A DNA stretch of 64,000 bases from the NCBI GenBank assembly GCA_938084835.1, contig CALKER010000002.1:62001-126000 (forward strand), given 5' to 3'. Below the pieces are notes generated by a model. It was not told the origin of the DNA. It saw only the letters and a program-made list of their open reading frames with translations, and did no database searches. Below, piece after piece: positions 18,303-28,179 of this stretch. The position numbers were made by a program, and so were the translations under genes. The stretch comes from an uncultured Thermoguttaceae bacterium. GTDB taxonomy: Bacteria; Planctomycetota; Planctomycetia; Pirellulales; Thermoguttaceae. How positions within the stretch are numbered: position 1 is the first letter of the stretch; each line of letters begins with the position of its first letter.

Positions 18303-18920
18303 ATGCACGTGATTTTGACTGTCGTCGGCGGAAAAGCTGACCGGCGACAGGTTCGGGTAAGAATTCCCGTGCTGATCGGCCGCAGTCGCGAGGCAGGTTT
18401 GGTGGTGGCTCACCCCATGGTGAGCCGGCGCCATTGCGAACTTTATTACGATCGAGGTGTTCTTCGGGTCCGCGATTTGGGATCCCTCAACGGCGTGTAC
18501 GTGGGCGGCCGGCGGGTGGTGGACGCCCCCTTACCACCTCAAGCGGAGTTCACCGTTGGCCCCCTCACCTTGCGGGTTGATTACTCCCCAGAAGTGTTAG
18601 CTCAACAATTCGCCCGTCTGCAAGCCGCCGCAAATGGTCCCGAGTCGCAAGCTTCTCCTCCGCCGCTCCCCGGATCCGAAAACCTTCAGGCCGACGTGGG
18701 TGAAGAATTTGAGCTCGAACCAGACGTGAGCGAGGTCCAATCCCCAGCAGATCGACCTGGGATTTTCCCTGCATTTTCCCTTGATTCCTCAGTTTCGGAG
18801 GGTTCACAATCCCATCTAGAGTCGGGTAATGGAATCCCCCATAAGGGCAAACACTCGAGCCAGCTGGATGAGATGCACACTCTTTTCCCAGAAGATCTTC
18901 CGCCAGAGTTAGGGCGGTAG
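18303..18920 (+). CDS. FHA-domain protein
   Basis: The 205-residue protein carries one N-terminal forkhead-associated domain, a phosphothreonine-binding module. Diagnostic residues are visible: LIGRSREAGLVV, SRRHCELY and DLGSLNGVYVGG. The C-terminal 100 residues are Pro/Ser/Glu-rich and probably disordered. GAGGGA precedes the ATG. No kinase gene is adjacent. The protein probably reads the phosphorylation state of a Ser/Thr kinase target; the partner is unknown. Confidence 0.85.
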   Translation: MHVILTVVGGKADRRQVRVRIPVLIGRSREAGLVVAHPMVSRRHCELYYDRGVLRVRDLGSLNGVYVGGRRVVDAPLPPQAEFTVGPLTLRVDYSPEVLAQQFARLQAAANGPESQASPPPLPGSENLQADVGEEFELEPDVSEVQSPADRPGIFPAFSLDSSVSEGSQSHLESGNGIPHKGKHSSQLDEMHTLFPEDLPPELGR

Positions 18921-19262
18921 CTCCCGCTCAGAGACCAGGGGCAAGAGGATTCTCTTCTTGAACGACTCCGTGTAGCACCCTACGAGTCCTGTTCGGTTTT
19001 TAACCTTGCCGATCGCCGGTTTCTTTCCCGCGATACGCAGAAAAGTAGGCTGTGTTTCTTCAGCTTGCTAAGCCATCGTGACCGGACAGATGTCCGCCCG
19101 CTGTGGGAACTTCTTCTTTGGGGTGAGAAGAAGTTGTCCCGCAATGCAGTGGTCCACCCGCTGCCTCAGCCTCACGAAAACTTTAGGAACTCACTGGCAG
19201 CGAAACACGAATGGCTACTCTGGCGGTCTACCCCCGCCCATCTTCCGCCGGAAGTTCCCGGC

Positions 19263-20108
19263 CTAGGTTTCACCTCTCACCTTCGGATTGTGGTCGATCT
19301 CCTCGAGCCCGTCCGGAATATCGCAGAGCCGGATTCTTACTGGGGTATCTACGGAGGCCTGGAGGGTGGTAGCGGCACTACCGCAGACTACGGCAATTTC
19401 CAGGCGGTTGGCCGAGCCGATCAGGGCAATCAGCTGTCCCGCCGGATATTCCCCGTACGTGCGGCCGAGGCCACGAATGATGTGTCCCGCAATGCAAACC
19501 TCCCAGTAAGTTCCACAGCCTAGGTCGGCAAGGTGCTCCCGATTGATATTGGTGATCAAATTGCCAAAGGAATCGATAGCCACAACCTGGCCTTCGATTT
19601 CCCTTCCGTGCCTGCGTGGCTGAGGCCAGTCGAGCAAACAAATTGACCCAACGGGCGGGCCAAGCCGCGCCGGATCGAGCCCCGCCGCCAGCCGAGCAGC
19701 CACTGGTGCCAGGATATCCCTGGCATGGAAAGTGGACGAAACCTCTCGCCGCCACAAGTCCCTTTCCTCAAGTCGAAGAACTCGGTGCACTGGCCCACTT
19801 TTGTACACCAAGGTGAGCAAGCCGTTATCGGGCGCCAAATATCGTTGCGAGCCGATCTCCGCATAAAGGAGCGCTCGATCAGTCCCTACGCCGGGATCCA
19901 CCACCGCAAGGTGAATCGTTCCCGGCGGGAAGAAAGGGCTTGCATCGGCGAGAACCAGCGCACCGACCCGGATATTCTGAGGAGGAATATCGTGCGTGAT
20001 GTCAACAAGTTGGACATCGGGGCAAAAACTTAGGATCACCCCTTTGACAGCCCCCACATAGGGGCCGGCTGTGCCGAAATCGGTTGTTAACGTGATCACC
20101 GGCCGCAT
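19263..20108 (-). CDS. SAM hydrolase / SAM hydroxide adenosyltransferase (DUF62 family)
   Basis: The ATG at 20108 is preceded by AAGGAA at eight bases; the frame extends upstream without a good start. The 281-residue protein has the family signatures TLTTDFGTAGPYVGAVKGV near its start, AVVDPGVGTDRAL and APDNGLLTLV, and later HARDILAPVAARLA. These enzymes cleave S-adenosylmethionine with water to give adenosine and methionine and are related to fluorinases; the fluorinase chemistry is not implied. Convergent with the upstream FHA gene. Confidence 0.85.
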   Translation of the reverse strand: MRPVITLTTDFGTAGPYVGAVKGVILSFCPDVQLVDITHDIPPQNIRVGALVLADASPFFPPGTIHLAVVDPGVGTDRALLYAEIGSQRYLAPDNGLLTLVYKSGPVHRVLRLEERDLWRREVSSTFHARDILAPVAARLAAGLDPARLGPPVGSICLLDWPQPRRHGREIEGQVVAIDSFGNLITNINREHLADLGCGTYWEVCIAGHIIRGLGRTYGEYPAGQLIALIGSANRLEIAVVCGSAATTLQASVDTPVRIRLCDIPDGLEEIDHNPKVRGET

Positions 20109-20287
20109 CGCGAATTCCTTGCGACTGGTCTGGCCCGCTGCCGGCCTGGGATGCAGGAGGGAGCTTTGCCTCGGGACTGCTGCCCTGGAAGCCCTTTTAG
20201 GAGGCAAGATCGTTACGCATACAATGCCCCCTCTATTTCCCCCAGCTGCGGGAGGGGCCCTTAAGCTGTGGCCGCGCTATCCAGAGG

Positions 20288-21757
20288 CTAAGCTGTCTCC
20301 TCGATGAGCCGAAGACACATTTCCCGGACCTTTGCCGGGTCCACGTGGGGATTGATTTTTTTTGCCTGGCCGACCAATCCTCCCACCGCTTTTATCTTGC
20401 CCGCTTTTACGTCGGCAACAGTTTTTGGGTTTTGCGCGATCACAAGGCGGCAAATCTTTTCGATCTCCGCGTCCCCCACATCCACAAAACCGAGGGAGGC
20501 GACGGCCTCCTCGGCCGATTCCCCCGTGGACAACATTCGCGCCAGGACCTCCCGGCCGCGACGCGTATCCAGTTTGCGATCTCGTACCATAATCAACAGC
20601 TCAGCCAGACGCTCCGGAGGCAAGGGAAAGGCATCGAGGCTCACTTGATGCTCGTTGAGGAAGCGGAGCACCTCTTGCTGCACCCAGTTGGCGGCAAGTT
20701 TCCCCTCCCCGCAAAGGGTAGCAACACGCTCAAAGTACTGGACTAAGGCTCGGCCTTGGCTGACAAGGACATCACTATCGTAAGGGGTGATGCCGTAGGT
20801 GGTCTCTAGCCGCTCACGTAATAGTTGCGGCAGCTCGCCCAAGCTGGTGCGGATTCGCTCGATTTCCGCCTCGGACACCACCACCGGTACCAGGTCTGGC
20901 TCCGGGAAGTAGCGGTAGTCGCTGGATTCTTCTTTGGTCCTTTGCGGACGAGTAAGCTCGGCCTCCTCATCCCAGCCGCGGGTTTGTTTGGGGACCTGTC
21001 CCAAACGTCGGCCTGTTTCCAAAAATTCCTGGTACTGGCGCTCGGCTTCGTAGGTAAGGGCCCTCTCCACGGCCCGAAAGCTATTCATGTTTTTCACCTC
21101 GACAATTGGCGTGGGGATAGGCCCCTCCGGAGTATTCACGCCAATATTGATATTGGCATCCACACGGAGACTTCCCTCCTGCATGTTGCAGTCGGAGACA
21201 TCCAGGTAATTGAGCAGAAGCTTCAGCTCCTGGAGGAAAATCTTCGCCTCGGCGGGGGTTCGAAGGTCTGGTTTGGTCACAATTTCAAGAAGAGGGACGC
21301 CGCAGCGATTCAAATCAATTCGACTGTCGGCCTTGCCTGCCCGCTCGTCGTGCATGCTTTTGCCCGCGTCCTCCTCCAAATGCACCCGGATGATCCCGAT
21401 CCGCTTGCTCTGACCAGTTTCCGGTGAACGTATCTCCAGATAGCCATTTCGACCTAGGGGCAAATCGTATTGACTAATTTGGTAGTTCTTGGGCAAGTCG
21501 GGATAGTAGTAGTTCTTTCGATCCCACTTCGTAAATCGGGCAATTTCGCACTGCAGGGCACAGGCCGTCTTTAGTCCAAGTTCGAATGCCCGGCGATTCA
21601 TCATCGGTAGCACCCCGGGCATCCCGATGCAAATCGGACAGGTTTGCGTATTTGGTGGTGCCCCAAATTCCGTGCTACAGCTGCAGAAAAGCTTGCTCTG
21701 CGTGAGAAGTTGCACATGCACTTCCAGACCGATGATGATTTCGTAAGGTCGCTGCAT
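20288..21757 (-). CDS. gatB: Asp-tRNA(Asn)/Glu-tRNA(Gln) amidotransferase subunit B
   Basis: This 489-residue GatB is the tRNA-binding and kinase subunit of the complex that converts mis-acylated Glu-tRNA(Gln) or Asp-tRNA(Asn). The N-terminus GLEVHVQLLTQSKLFCSC is diagnostic, followed by KTACALQCEIARFTKWDRKNYYYPDLPKNYQISQ in the expected place (given here only as a landmark region, residues about 60-95). The C-terminal Yqey-like tail is present. It follows gatA after 73 bases and shares its strand, as in a gatCAB operon. Confidence 0.97.
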   Translation of the reverse strand: MQRPYEIIIGLEVHVQLLTQSKLFCSCSTEFGAPPNTQTCPICIGMPGVLPMMNRRAFELGLKTACALQCEIARFTKWDRKNYYYPDLPKNYQISQYDLPLGRNGYLEIRSPETGQSKRIGIIRVHLEEDAGKSMHDERAGKADSRIDLNRCGVPLLEIVTKPDLRTPAEAKIFLQELKLLLNYLDVSDCNMQEGSLRVDANINIGVNTPEGPIPTPIVEVKNMNSFRAVERALTYEAERQYQEFLETGRRLGQVPKQTRGWDEEAELTRPQRTKEESSDYRYFPEPDLVPVVVSEAEIERIRTSLGELPQLLRERLETTYGITPYDSDVLVSQGRALVQYFERVATLCGEGKLAANWVQQEVLRFLNEHQVSLDAFPLPPERLAELLIMVRDRKLDTRRGREVLARMLSTGESAEEAVASLGFVDVGDAEIEKICRLVIAQNPKTVADVKAGKIKAVGGLVGQAKKINPHVDPAKVREMCLRLIEETA

Positions 21758-21830
21758 GGCTAGGATTGATCGTTGCGGCGAAATATTTACGAACGGCTAA
21801 ACTTTTCAGTGCAATTTCGGTCGACCTTTT

Positions 21831-23393
21831 TCATAGAGCTGGCTTATCCGGAGCCGGGAGCGTAGGCCGGCGCCGATGCCAATCAGTCTCCCGCTGGAAC
21901 CAGTAGGCTAGCTGAAGCAGTAAGGGTTCGGCAAATGGCGGCCCTTGGAGGTGAAGCCCCACGGGAAGCCCTTCCCTGGTTTGCCCGCATGGAATGGAGA
22001 CGGCCGCAATGCCCGCCAAATTCGCCCCTACCGTAAATGCGTCGAAAAGATACATCGCCAAGGGATCTTGAATCTTTTCCCCGATGGCAAAAGCCCCCGT
22101 TGGGGTGACAGGACCAATAAGCGCCGAAACCTCCTGGAAGGTCCGGTCATACTCTTCGCGGATCAGTCGTCGTACTTTGGCTGCATGAAGGTAGTAAGCC
22201 TCGTAATAGCCGGCACTAAGGGCATAAGTGCCCAGCATAATCCGGCGTTTGACCTCCGCCCCGAAACCTTCCGCGCGGGTCTTACGATACAGACGCACCA
22301 TTGGAGGGTCGGGCTCTTCTGCCACGGAGGAGGGTCCTTTTTCTGCCCACCGGCGCCGCTCCTCCGCCAATTGTTCCTCCATCCTGTGTTCATCGCAGCG
22401 ATAGCCGTAGTGTACGCCGTCGTAGCGAGCGAGATTACTTGATGCCTCGCTCGTGGCAATGATGTAATAGCATGCCACAGCCAACCGATGGTGAAGCAGG
22501 CGAACTTCCTTCACCTCCACGCCCAAATTGGCAAAGACCTTTACCGCTTCGCGAATGGCTTGGGCTACGTCGGTATCGACACCTTCTCCAAGTTGGTCCA
22601 CAAGGAGTCCAAGCCGAATTGTGGGTAGTGGCTGTTGGATCAGTTCACGGTAGGGCGGAACCTCCCGGTTCGCACTGGTGGCATCCAAAGGATCGTGGCC
22701 GGCCAACACCTCCAGCAACAACGCCACATCTTCGGCGGTCCGAGCCAACGGCCCAATTTGATCTAAACTGCTGGCAAAGGCCACCAGCCCGAATCGGCTC
22801 ACGCGACCGTAGGTAGGCTTAAGCCCGGTGACGCCGCATAACGCCGCAGGTTGCCGGATCGACCCACCCGTGTCGCTTCCCACCGACAACGGTACCATCC
22901 CTGCGGCCACGGCAGCTGCGGCTCCCCCGCTTGATCCCCCCGGCACCCGCGACAGATCCCACGGATTTCTCGTCACCTTAAAGGCCGATAGCTCCGTCGA
23001 GCCCCCCATGGCAAACTCGTCCATGTTGGTCTTCCCTACGAGCACGGCATCGCCAGCGCGTAAACGGCACACTACCGTGGCATCAAAAGGCGGCCGAAAA
23101 TTCGCAAGAATTTTCGACGCACATGTCGTCTTCCAATCCGTGGTACAAATGTTGTCTTTAATGGCCACGGGCAGACCTGCTAACGGTCCTACGGGCTTAC
23201 CCTCGCGGCGGCGACGGTCTACCTCCGCGGCTTGTTCCAACGCCTTCTCGGGATCAAACGTTAGAAAAGCCCCTACGGCCGGTTCATACTGCTTGACCCG
23301 GGCCACAAAGGCCCGCGTGACCTCCTCGGCCCCGATCTCCCCGCGGCAGAGCCACTGAGCAAGCTCACTTGCAGTCAGACTGGCCAAATCCAT
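21831..23393 (-). CDS. gatA: Asp-tRNA(Asn)/Glu-tRNA(Gln) amidotransferase subunit A
   Basis: This is the amidase subunit, 520 residues from the ATG at 23393; a GTG at 23429 would add 12. The Ser-cis-Ser-Lys amidase triad is visible in VAIKDNIC (Lys), GSDTGGSIRQPA and PGGSSGGAAAAV. It supplies ammonia from glutamine for the transamidation. Gene order gatC-gatA-gatB on the minus strand is standard, although the gatC-gatA spacing of 168 bases is longer than usual. Confidence 0.97.
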   Translation of the reverse strand: MDLASLTASELAQWLCRGEIGAEEVTRAFVARVKQYEPAVGAFLTFDPEKALEQAAEVDRRRREGKPVGPLAGLPVAIKDNICTTDWKTTCASKILANFRPPFDATVVCRLRAGDAVLVGKTNMDEFAMGGSTELSAFKVTRNPWDLSRVPGGSSGGAAAAVAAGMVPLSVGSDTGGSIRQPAALCGVTGLKPTYGRVSRFGLVAFASSLDQIGPLARTAEDVALLLEVLAGHDPLDATSANREVPPYRELIQQPLPTIRLGLLVDQLGEGVDTDVAQAIREAVKVFANLGVEVKEVRLLHHRLAVACYYIIATSEASSNLARYDGVHYGYRCDEHRMEEQLAEERRRWAEKGPSSVAEEPDPPMVRLYRKTRAEGFGAEVKRRIMLGTYALSAGYYEAYYLHAAKVRRLIREEYDRTFQEVSALIGPVTPTGAFAIGEKIQDPLAMYLFDAFTVGANLAGIAAVSIPCGQTREGLPVGLHLQGPPFAEPLLLQLAYWFQRETDWHRRRPTLPAPDKPAL

Positions 23394-23561
23394 GGAATGT
23401 GTACCGTCTTCCGCTTGTCGTTTGTCCACCTACATGTCACGGGGGCAGCTTGCCGCTCAAGATTTGTCCGCACAAGGGTTAATATCCTGTCAACACACAA
23501 AAGCCCGCTTCACCGGACGTTCCGCCTATGAGGAACCTTGCCATGCGTAGTTAGGTCCGGC

Positions 23562-23855
23562 TTACGCAGGCCCCAATACGGCAGGAACCAAATAACATTC
23601 GCCATCGTGTTTAGGAGCGTTTTTCAGCGCTTCTTCGCGCGGCAGGCTTGGCGCGACCCTATCTTCGCGAAAGACGTTGGTGAGCTCTAAGGGATGTGCC
23701 ATGGGTTCCACATGCGACGCATCCACACCGCGGAGGATTTCCATGTACTCGAGGATGCGACTCAGTTGGGCCGCCATCTCGGCGATTTCGTCCTCACTCA
23801 ACAGGAGCCGCGCCAAATAAGCCACTTTACGTACTTCCTCCGGGGTGATGGCCAT
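23562..23855 (-). CDS. gatC: Asp-tRNA(Asn)/Glu-tRNA(Gln) amidotransferase subunit C
   Basis: The 97-residue protein matches GatC: EEVRKVAYLARLLLSEDE near the start, ILEYMEILRGVD in the middle and a C-terminal DGECYLVPAVL. GatC stabilises the GatA-GatB interface. It is the first gene of the gat operon. Confidence 0.95.
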   Translation of the reverse strand: MAITPEEVRKVAYLARLLLSEDEIAEMAAQLSRILEYMEILRGVDASHVEPMAHPLELTNVFREDRVAPSLPREEALKNAPKHDGECYLVPAVLGPA

Positions 23856-24031
23856 ATGCTAACTTGCTCCCTGAAGGCTTGATAAACAAAGTCAATAAGC
23901 CAAGCTCCCGGCCAATGTTGGCTTTAAGCCGGGGACTACCTGCACGCCCCAATCGCGTAAGAGGTACTGCGTATCGAAAGATACCGTGTTCCACAAGATG
24001 ATGCGTGGGCAAGCAAGCGGGATACGTCAGG

Positions 24032-24119
24032 CCACTTCCCCCGCGTGCTCTGAGCCGCCATACTATCCACGAGGATAAAAGACAGCCCCACAACCACTTC
24101 CCCTGCACGCTCTGAGCCG
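24032..24119. repeat. direct repeat pair, 62-base spacing, after rpmB
   Basis: Two 26-base units beginning at 24032 and 24094 match at 23 positions. The shared ends are CCACTTCCCC and GCTCTGAGCCG. The 36 bases between them are unrelated and contain a TATCC/GGATA hairpin. Read on the minus strand the units end in GGGGAAGTGG, similar to the core of the repeats at 3384 and 3445. Confidence 0.5.
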
Positions 24120-24120
24120 G

Positions 24121-24453
24121 CTATTTCTTGCGCCGTTTCTTCCGTTCTTCCTTGGCCAGGACGGCTTCGAGAGCGGCCTTTTCGCTGGGGTCCAAAGGGG
24201 GAAGTTTGAAGGGAGATGTCCGCATCAATTTAGCCACCAACCCACTACGAATGCACTGCGTGCACACGCGCAGTCGTCTGGGGGTGCCCCCAGCGGTCGT
24301 GACTCGAACCCGCTGCAAATTCGGGCGAAATTTTCGCCGGGTGATTCCCGTTATCTTCGTACCAACCCCACCCAGGTACTTTGCTTTACCCCGCTTGGCT
24401 ACTTGGTTGCCCATCGCGGGCTTTTTTCCGCAAATTTCACATGCTTGCGCCAT
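24121..24453 (-). CDS. rpmB: 50S ribosomal protein L28 (zinc-ribbon form, extended)
   Basis: The 110-residue protein begins AQACEICGKKPAMGNQV and contains RRKFRPNLQRVRV and a second cysteine pair, CTQCIRSG. With the first, the two CxxC pairs make the zinc-binding form of L28. Typical L28 is 60-80 residues. This one has an extra C-terminal helix-like, Lys/Arg-rich tail ending KKRRKK that could contact rRNA. Confidence 0.93.
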   Translation of the reverse strand: MAQACEICGKKPAMGNQVAKRGKAKYLGGVGTKITGITRRKFRPNLQRVRVTTAGGTPRRLRVCTQCIRSGLVAKLMRTSPFKLPPLDPSEKAALEAVLAKEERKKRRKK

Positions 24454-25905
24454 CGTTGTGCCTACCTTCCACTATTGAAACGGAGTTATCGTGCCGTGGA
24501 ATCGATTGATTCTCCTTTGTTAAAAACACTCCCGTTCATCAAAAGCTCGCGCTTTGACCGACCGCTTTGGGCGCCCAATTTCACCGCCTAAATTGGCTGA
24601 ATTTCACCGCCTGATTTATAAAGTCCATGCCAGGTTTTTCCCATCTCGGGGACAGGACCTGCCTTGGGATGGGGCAACCGACATGGTATTTGCTGCCACC
24701 GATCCCGGCGGTAGATATTCTCGTGGTGAACATTCCCCCACTTCAAACGCGGGAGCCTGGGAGCATACGGGACCGCCTGTCGCTATCTCAGCCGGTAAGG
24801 GCCTCGCAAAGCTTAAGGGGATCCCGTTACGATTCTCTTGGAGCCGTTATTTTCATCCGCCGTTCGTCAAACCCGTTTACGGTCCTCCCTTTTCGGGTTA
24901 TTTAACTTACCATCCGATTAATATTTAATTTAGTTTCCCGTCACAATGAGGCGCGCATGCCTTCTAGCCAAACCCGAGTCGTAAGGCCAAAATACTCACG
25001 GAAAATGACACAAGCTCATCAATGTCCGGGGAACTTGTCCAATAACTAATTGGCCGGTATCCTTTCCCCCCTAATTTACGGCAACTTATTTTCCCAAAGT
25101 TGCGGGAAAAAGCGAGGGATTGGGCATCGGCCGAGAAAGTTTCCCGTGCGATGGGTGAATCGGCCGGAGAGCCGATGCTTTCCGCGCATCGGCGTAACAG
25201 GGCAATTTTTTCACGTCTCGAGCAAATGTTCAATCCCGCTCTCGGCCGGCAGCCCTGTCGGAAAACCAAGCTGCATAGTTTCAAGCGTGAGTGAAGCGGC
25301 CCGGAGTGTCCCGTCCCAAATCACTCCAAACGCGGTAGGCCTGGCATACCCCAAGTGTAGGTACGGACTGTATTATTTCCCCTTTACATGGTGGATCCGA
25401 TCGAGCTAAAAAAGGGGACGATCTTCACCTTCCCCTCCAAAATGGTTACATAATAAGCCGAAAAAGTGTTATGAGGTAGGCGATGACAAAGGGGCAACTA
25501 TCTGGGCAAATGGTTCACTTTCGACATCTCCGGCACGCCAAGGGCGCGGGGGACAAAATACTGGAAATCGGTGGGGTATCTTGATCCGCCGTCAGATTGG
25601 TCCACACGCGGGTTTCCGCTGGGTAGGGATTTTGAGCGGCCGAGCGATCCTGCCTGACCCGCCCGGGAGGTTGGGTCCACCTTTGGTCACCACAATCGGC
25701 CCTTAGTTATGACAATTTGGTGGGCGACAGACATAGCGGGAAATCACCTCTTTCGACACAGAGACGTTGGTCTTTAATTGGCGGAGTAGTGGCCGTTTCG
25801 CGCGCGATTCCAATCGGAGTTTGGCGGCTTCTGGGGCAGCTGGCTTGCCGCCATGCGACAGTTGATTTCCTGGGGGTATAGCTGGGCAAACGGGAGACCG
25901 GAGTT
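24454..25905. other. gene-poor gap between rpmB and an isomerase gene
   Basis: About 1.45 kb with no convincing gene. Short open frames occur on both strands without recognisable features. AATTTCACCGCCT occurs twice, 23 bases apart, at 24577 and 24600, and a hairpin with GCCGATGC / GCATCGGC arms lies at about 25172-25194. Confidence 0.5.
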
Positions 25906-26727
25906 ATGAATGGATTATCCGTAAGCCAGCGAACCACTTCTCAATGGTCGTTCGAAGAAGATTTGGTGTTTCTCTCACAAGCGGGGCTCGATGGCATCGG
26001 GCTTTGGCGCCGCAAACTCCTCGAAGTGGGAGAGGATAAGGCCTTTGAGCTTCTTTCGGAGAGCTCTTTGAAACCGCTTTATCTCGATTGGACTGGCGGA
26101 TTCACGGGTTCGCAGGGTTGGTCCTACCGCCAAGCGATTGAGGAAGCTCAAAGATTTATCGAATTTGCTTCGCGGATACGCGCTTCAGTGGTGATTCTCC
26201 ATAGCGGGGCCCGTGGCCGCCATACCTTTAACCATTCGAGGCGTATCCTCCGCGACGCCATCAAAGAACTCGTTCCAGTAGCCAAGCAGTACGGAGTCAT
26301 CCTAGCGCTCGAGCCGGTGCATCCCAAGGATCCCGAGGAGCTTACTTATTTGCAGACAATTGCGGAAACGGTGGAATTCATCACCGGCGCCAACTGCGAC
26401 AATGTGAAGTTTGTGTGTGATCTTGGTCATGTTGGTCTCGATTCCGCCGCTCTAGAACAGATCGGAAATTGGGTCTCGCATGTCTGTCTTGTGCAGTTGG
26501 CTGATCTCCAAGTGATGGACGGTCATCCTGTTCGGGTGCCGCTCGGGTCAGGGGTAGTGCCTTTGAATCGGGTGCTGACGCAGCTCATTAAGCTTGGGTA
26601 TAAAGGTCCATTCGACATCGAAATGTGGGGGCCTGGGGTATCGTCTCGGCAGCCTCATGAGTTAATAGCACAGGCACGTGAGTTCTTCTTGCGAAATTTC
26701 CGACCGCTACTCAGTGAGCCAGCTTGA
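25906..26727 (+). CDS. sugar phosphate isomerase/epimerase (xylose isomerase-like TIM barrel)
   Basis: The 273-residue length and pattern fit the AP endonuclease 2-like TIM-barrel family. Metal-site segments are visible: VILHSGARGRH, LALEPVHP, VKFVCDLGHVG with Asp and His, and FDIEMWGPG near the end. The substrate cannot be told from sequence. No signal peptide is seen, so it is cytoplasmic. It stands alone between gene-poor gaps. Confidence 0.85.
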   Translation: MNGLSVSQRTTSQWSFEEDLVFLSQAGLDGIGLWRRKLLEVGEDKAFELLSESSLKPLYLDWTGGFTGSQGWSYRQAIEEAQRFIEFASRIRASVVILHSGARGRHTFNHSRRILRDAIKELVPVAKQYGVILALEPVHPKDPEELTYLQTIAETVEFITGANCDNVKFVCDLGHVGLDSAALEQIGNWVSHVCLVQLADLQVMDGHPVRVPLGSGVVPLNRVLTQLIKLGYKGPFDIEMWGPGVSSRQPHELIAQAREFFLRNFRPLLSEPA

Positions 26728-28179
26728 GGGAATGGCTCGGTTATTCGGCTGCGAGCCAATTTTCCCCACCTCACCTCATCGCTATCTGCCGCGGAATTTA
26801 TTGTCAAAGGTTCTACCGGATTGGGCAAAAGTTTCTTTAAATTTTCCGAAGCTAATATTTTCTTCTAATTCACCAAAGACAATATTTTCTGTATATTTCC
26901 CAAAGCCAATAATATGCCTAGGCTCCCAGCCACGTATTTTCCGAAGCCGATCATCGGTGGGGTTCGTGAGATTTGCCAAGTGGCAAGGATGTTTTTCGCC
27001 ATTTTCCTTGCGACTAGTAAATTTTGCCTGAACTGCTTTATTTTTTGGTTCATAAAGTGTGTTGGGGGCGCAACTCTGTGTCTCTGTGTCCGGCGGATAG
27101 GGAATAAATTCAGTCCATGATTGTGACCGACAACGAGGCCTTCTGATCGCGGGGTTGCGGTGTCGGGGATGGGCTGACGAACCGCTGCCACGAACAACGC
27201 TTTGTAAACACAAGGTCCGTCTTTCGGTTGCTCTGAGGGTGCTCTTCATCACTTCAAAGGTTTGTCCCTTAAAGTAAACGTTTTTACCGGTCTGAGAGAG
27301 ACTTTTCGTCGAAACAGTTATCAACGGATACCAACTCAAGCCGCTGCCCTCATTCCTCTTTTAGCGGCGTTTGGTACGTGATAGGCGCGTATCTCCGGAG
27401 CGAAATGGCCCCGTTGTCCACGGGCAAGCCTTGGGCCTGGTGAATTCGGGTGCTCGGTCATTCAAGCCCATATTACTTAAGCACGTGTTGCGGAAACGGT
27501 GCTTTCCGAATAATCTAGCGGAGGACTTGTGCAAAATTTAGTTTAATGGTCATGATTTTGTCCAAGTGGCTGCCGGCATACTCAGCGGAGGTTGGCCGAA
27601 AGTTCCACTAGGATGAGTTTTCCCGGGGTGATTCTGCTTGGGGAAGGTTTCCCCCTCCAGCAGCTTTGTTGCCGACGTCAAATCGCGGAGCGATTTACAC
27701 TTTGCGACCGGACCGGAGAAGGAGGGTTGGGAGGCACGGAGGTGCTTTTTGGTTTTGTTTTTTCCACGGGAATTTCTTCCCGGCAAGGTGTTACAATAAA
27801 AACTTGCTCCAACTTCGATCGGCGGATGGGTTAGACTCGGAAAGTCTTGAAAATTGGCGAGCATTTCGGCGGGCTCGGCATCCGTGCTTGATGGTCGGCG
27901 GCCGGGAGGAAAGCTTTGCACGTCGGGCTTAAGCGCCGCTGGCCAGGGTGCCGGTGCCCCGTGCAAACGTTTCACCAAGGGCATTTGGTTCTGCAAGGCA
28001 ATTTGGCCGTCGGGAATTTACCCATCTGGACGAAGACCGACCCATTTGGAATCAAGAGCGACCCGACGAACAGGCCAAAAACACGGGATATTTCGCAGAT
28101 ACTTTGCGGTTCCAAAGGGTGATGCTTACGAGGGTTTCAAGGAGCGATCCTAACGTACTGAGGGCCTGGGAGCGGGCGG
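26728..28179. other. gene-poor gap
   Basis: About 1.45 kb. It contains a 27-base degenerate tandem repeat (26842-26918), but I see no gene. Several open frames exist, mostly because the sequence is stop-poor in repeated segments. Confidence 0.5.
26842..26918. repeat. 27-base degenerate tandem repeat
   Basis: Three adjoining units start at 26842, 26869 and 26896, sharing CCAAAG or CCGAAG followed by CAATATTTTC-like sequence. A fourth related copy starts near 26939. The period is a multiple of three, so on the minus strand it encodes near-repeats of nine residues such as IVFGELEEN and ISFGKFKET. The surrounding frame has no start region or family resemblance. Confidence 0.5.

Noticed and set aside
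24554-24928. 124-residue plus-strand frame in a gene-poor gap
   Set aside because: No start signal, overlapping frames in other phases and no family resemblance.
26782-27339. 185-residue minus-strand frame
   Set aside because: It runs through the 27-base tandem repeat, has no Shine-Dalgarno sequence and no recognisable features; open only by composition.
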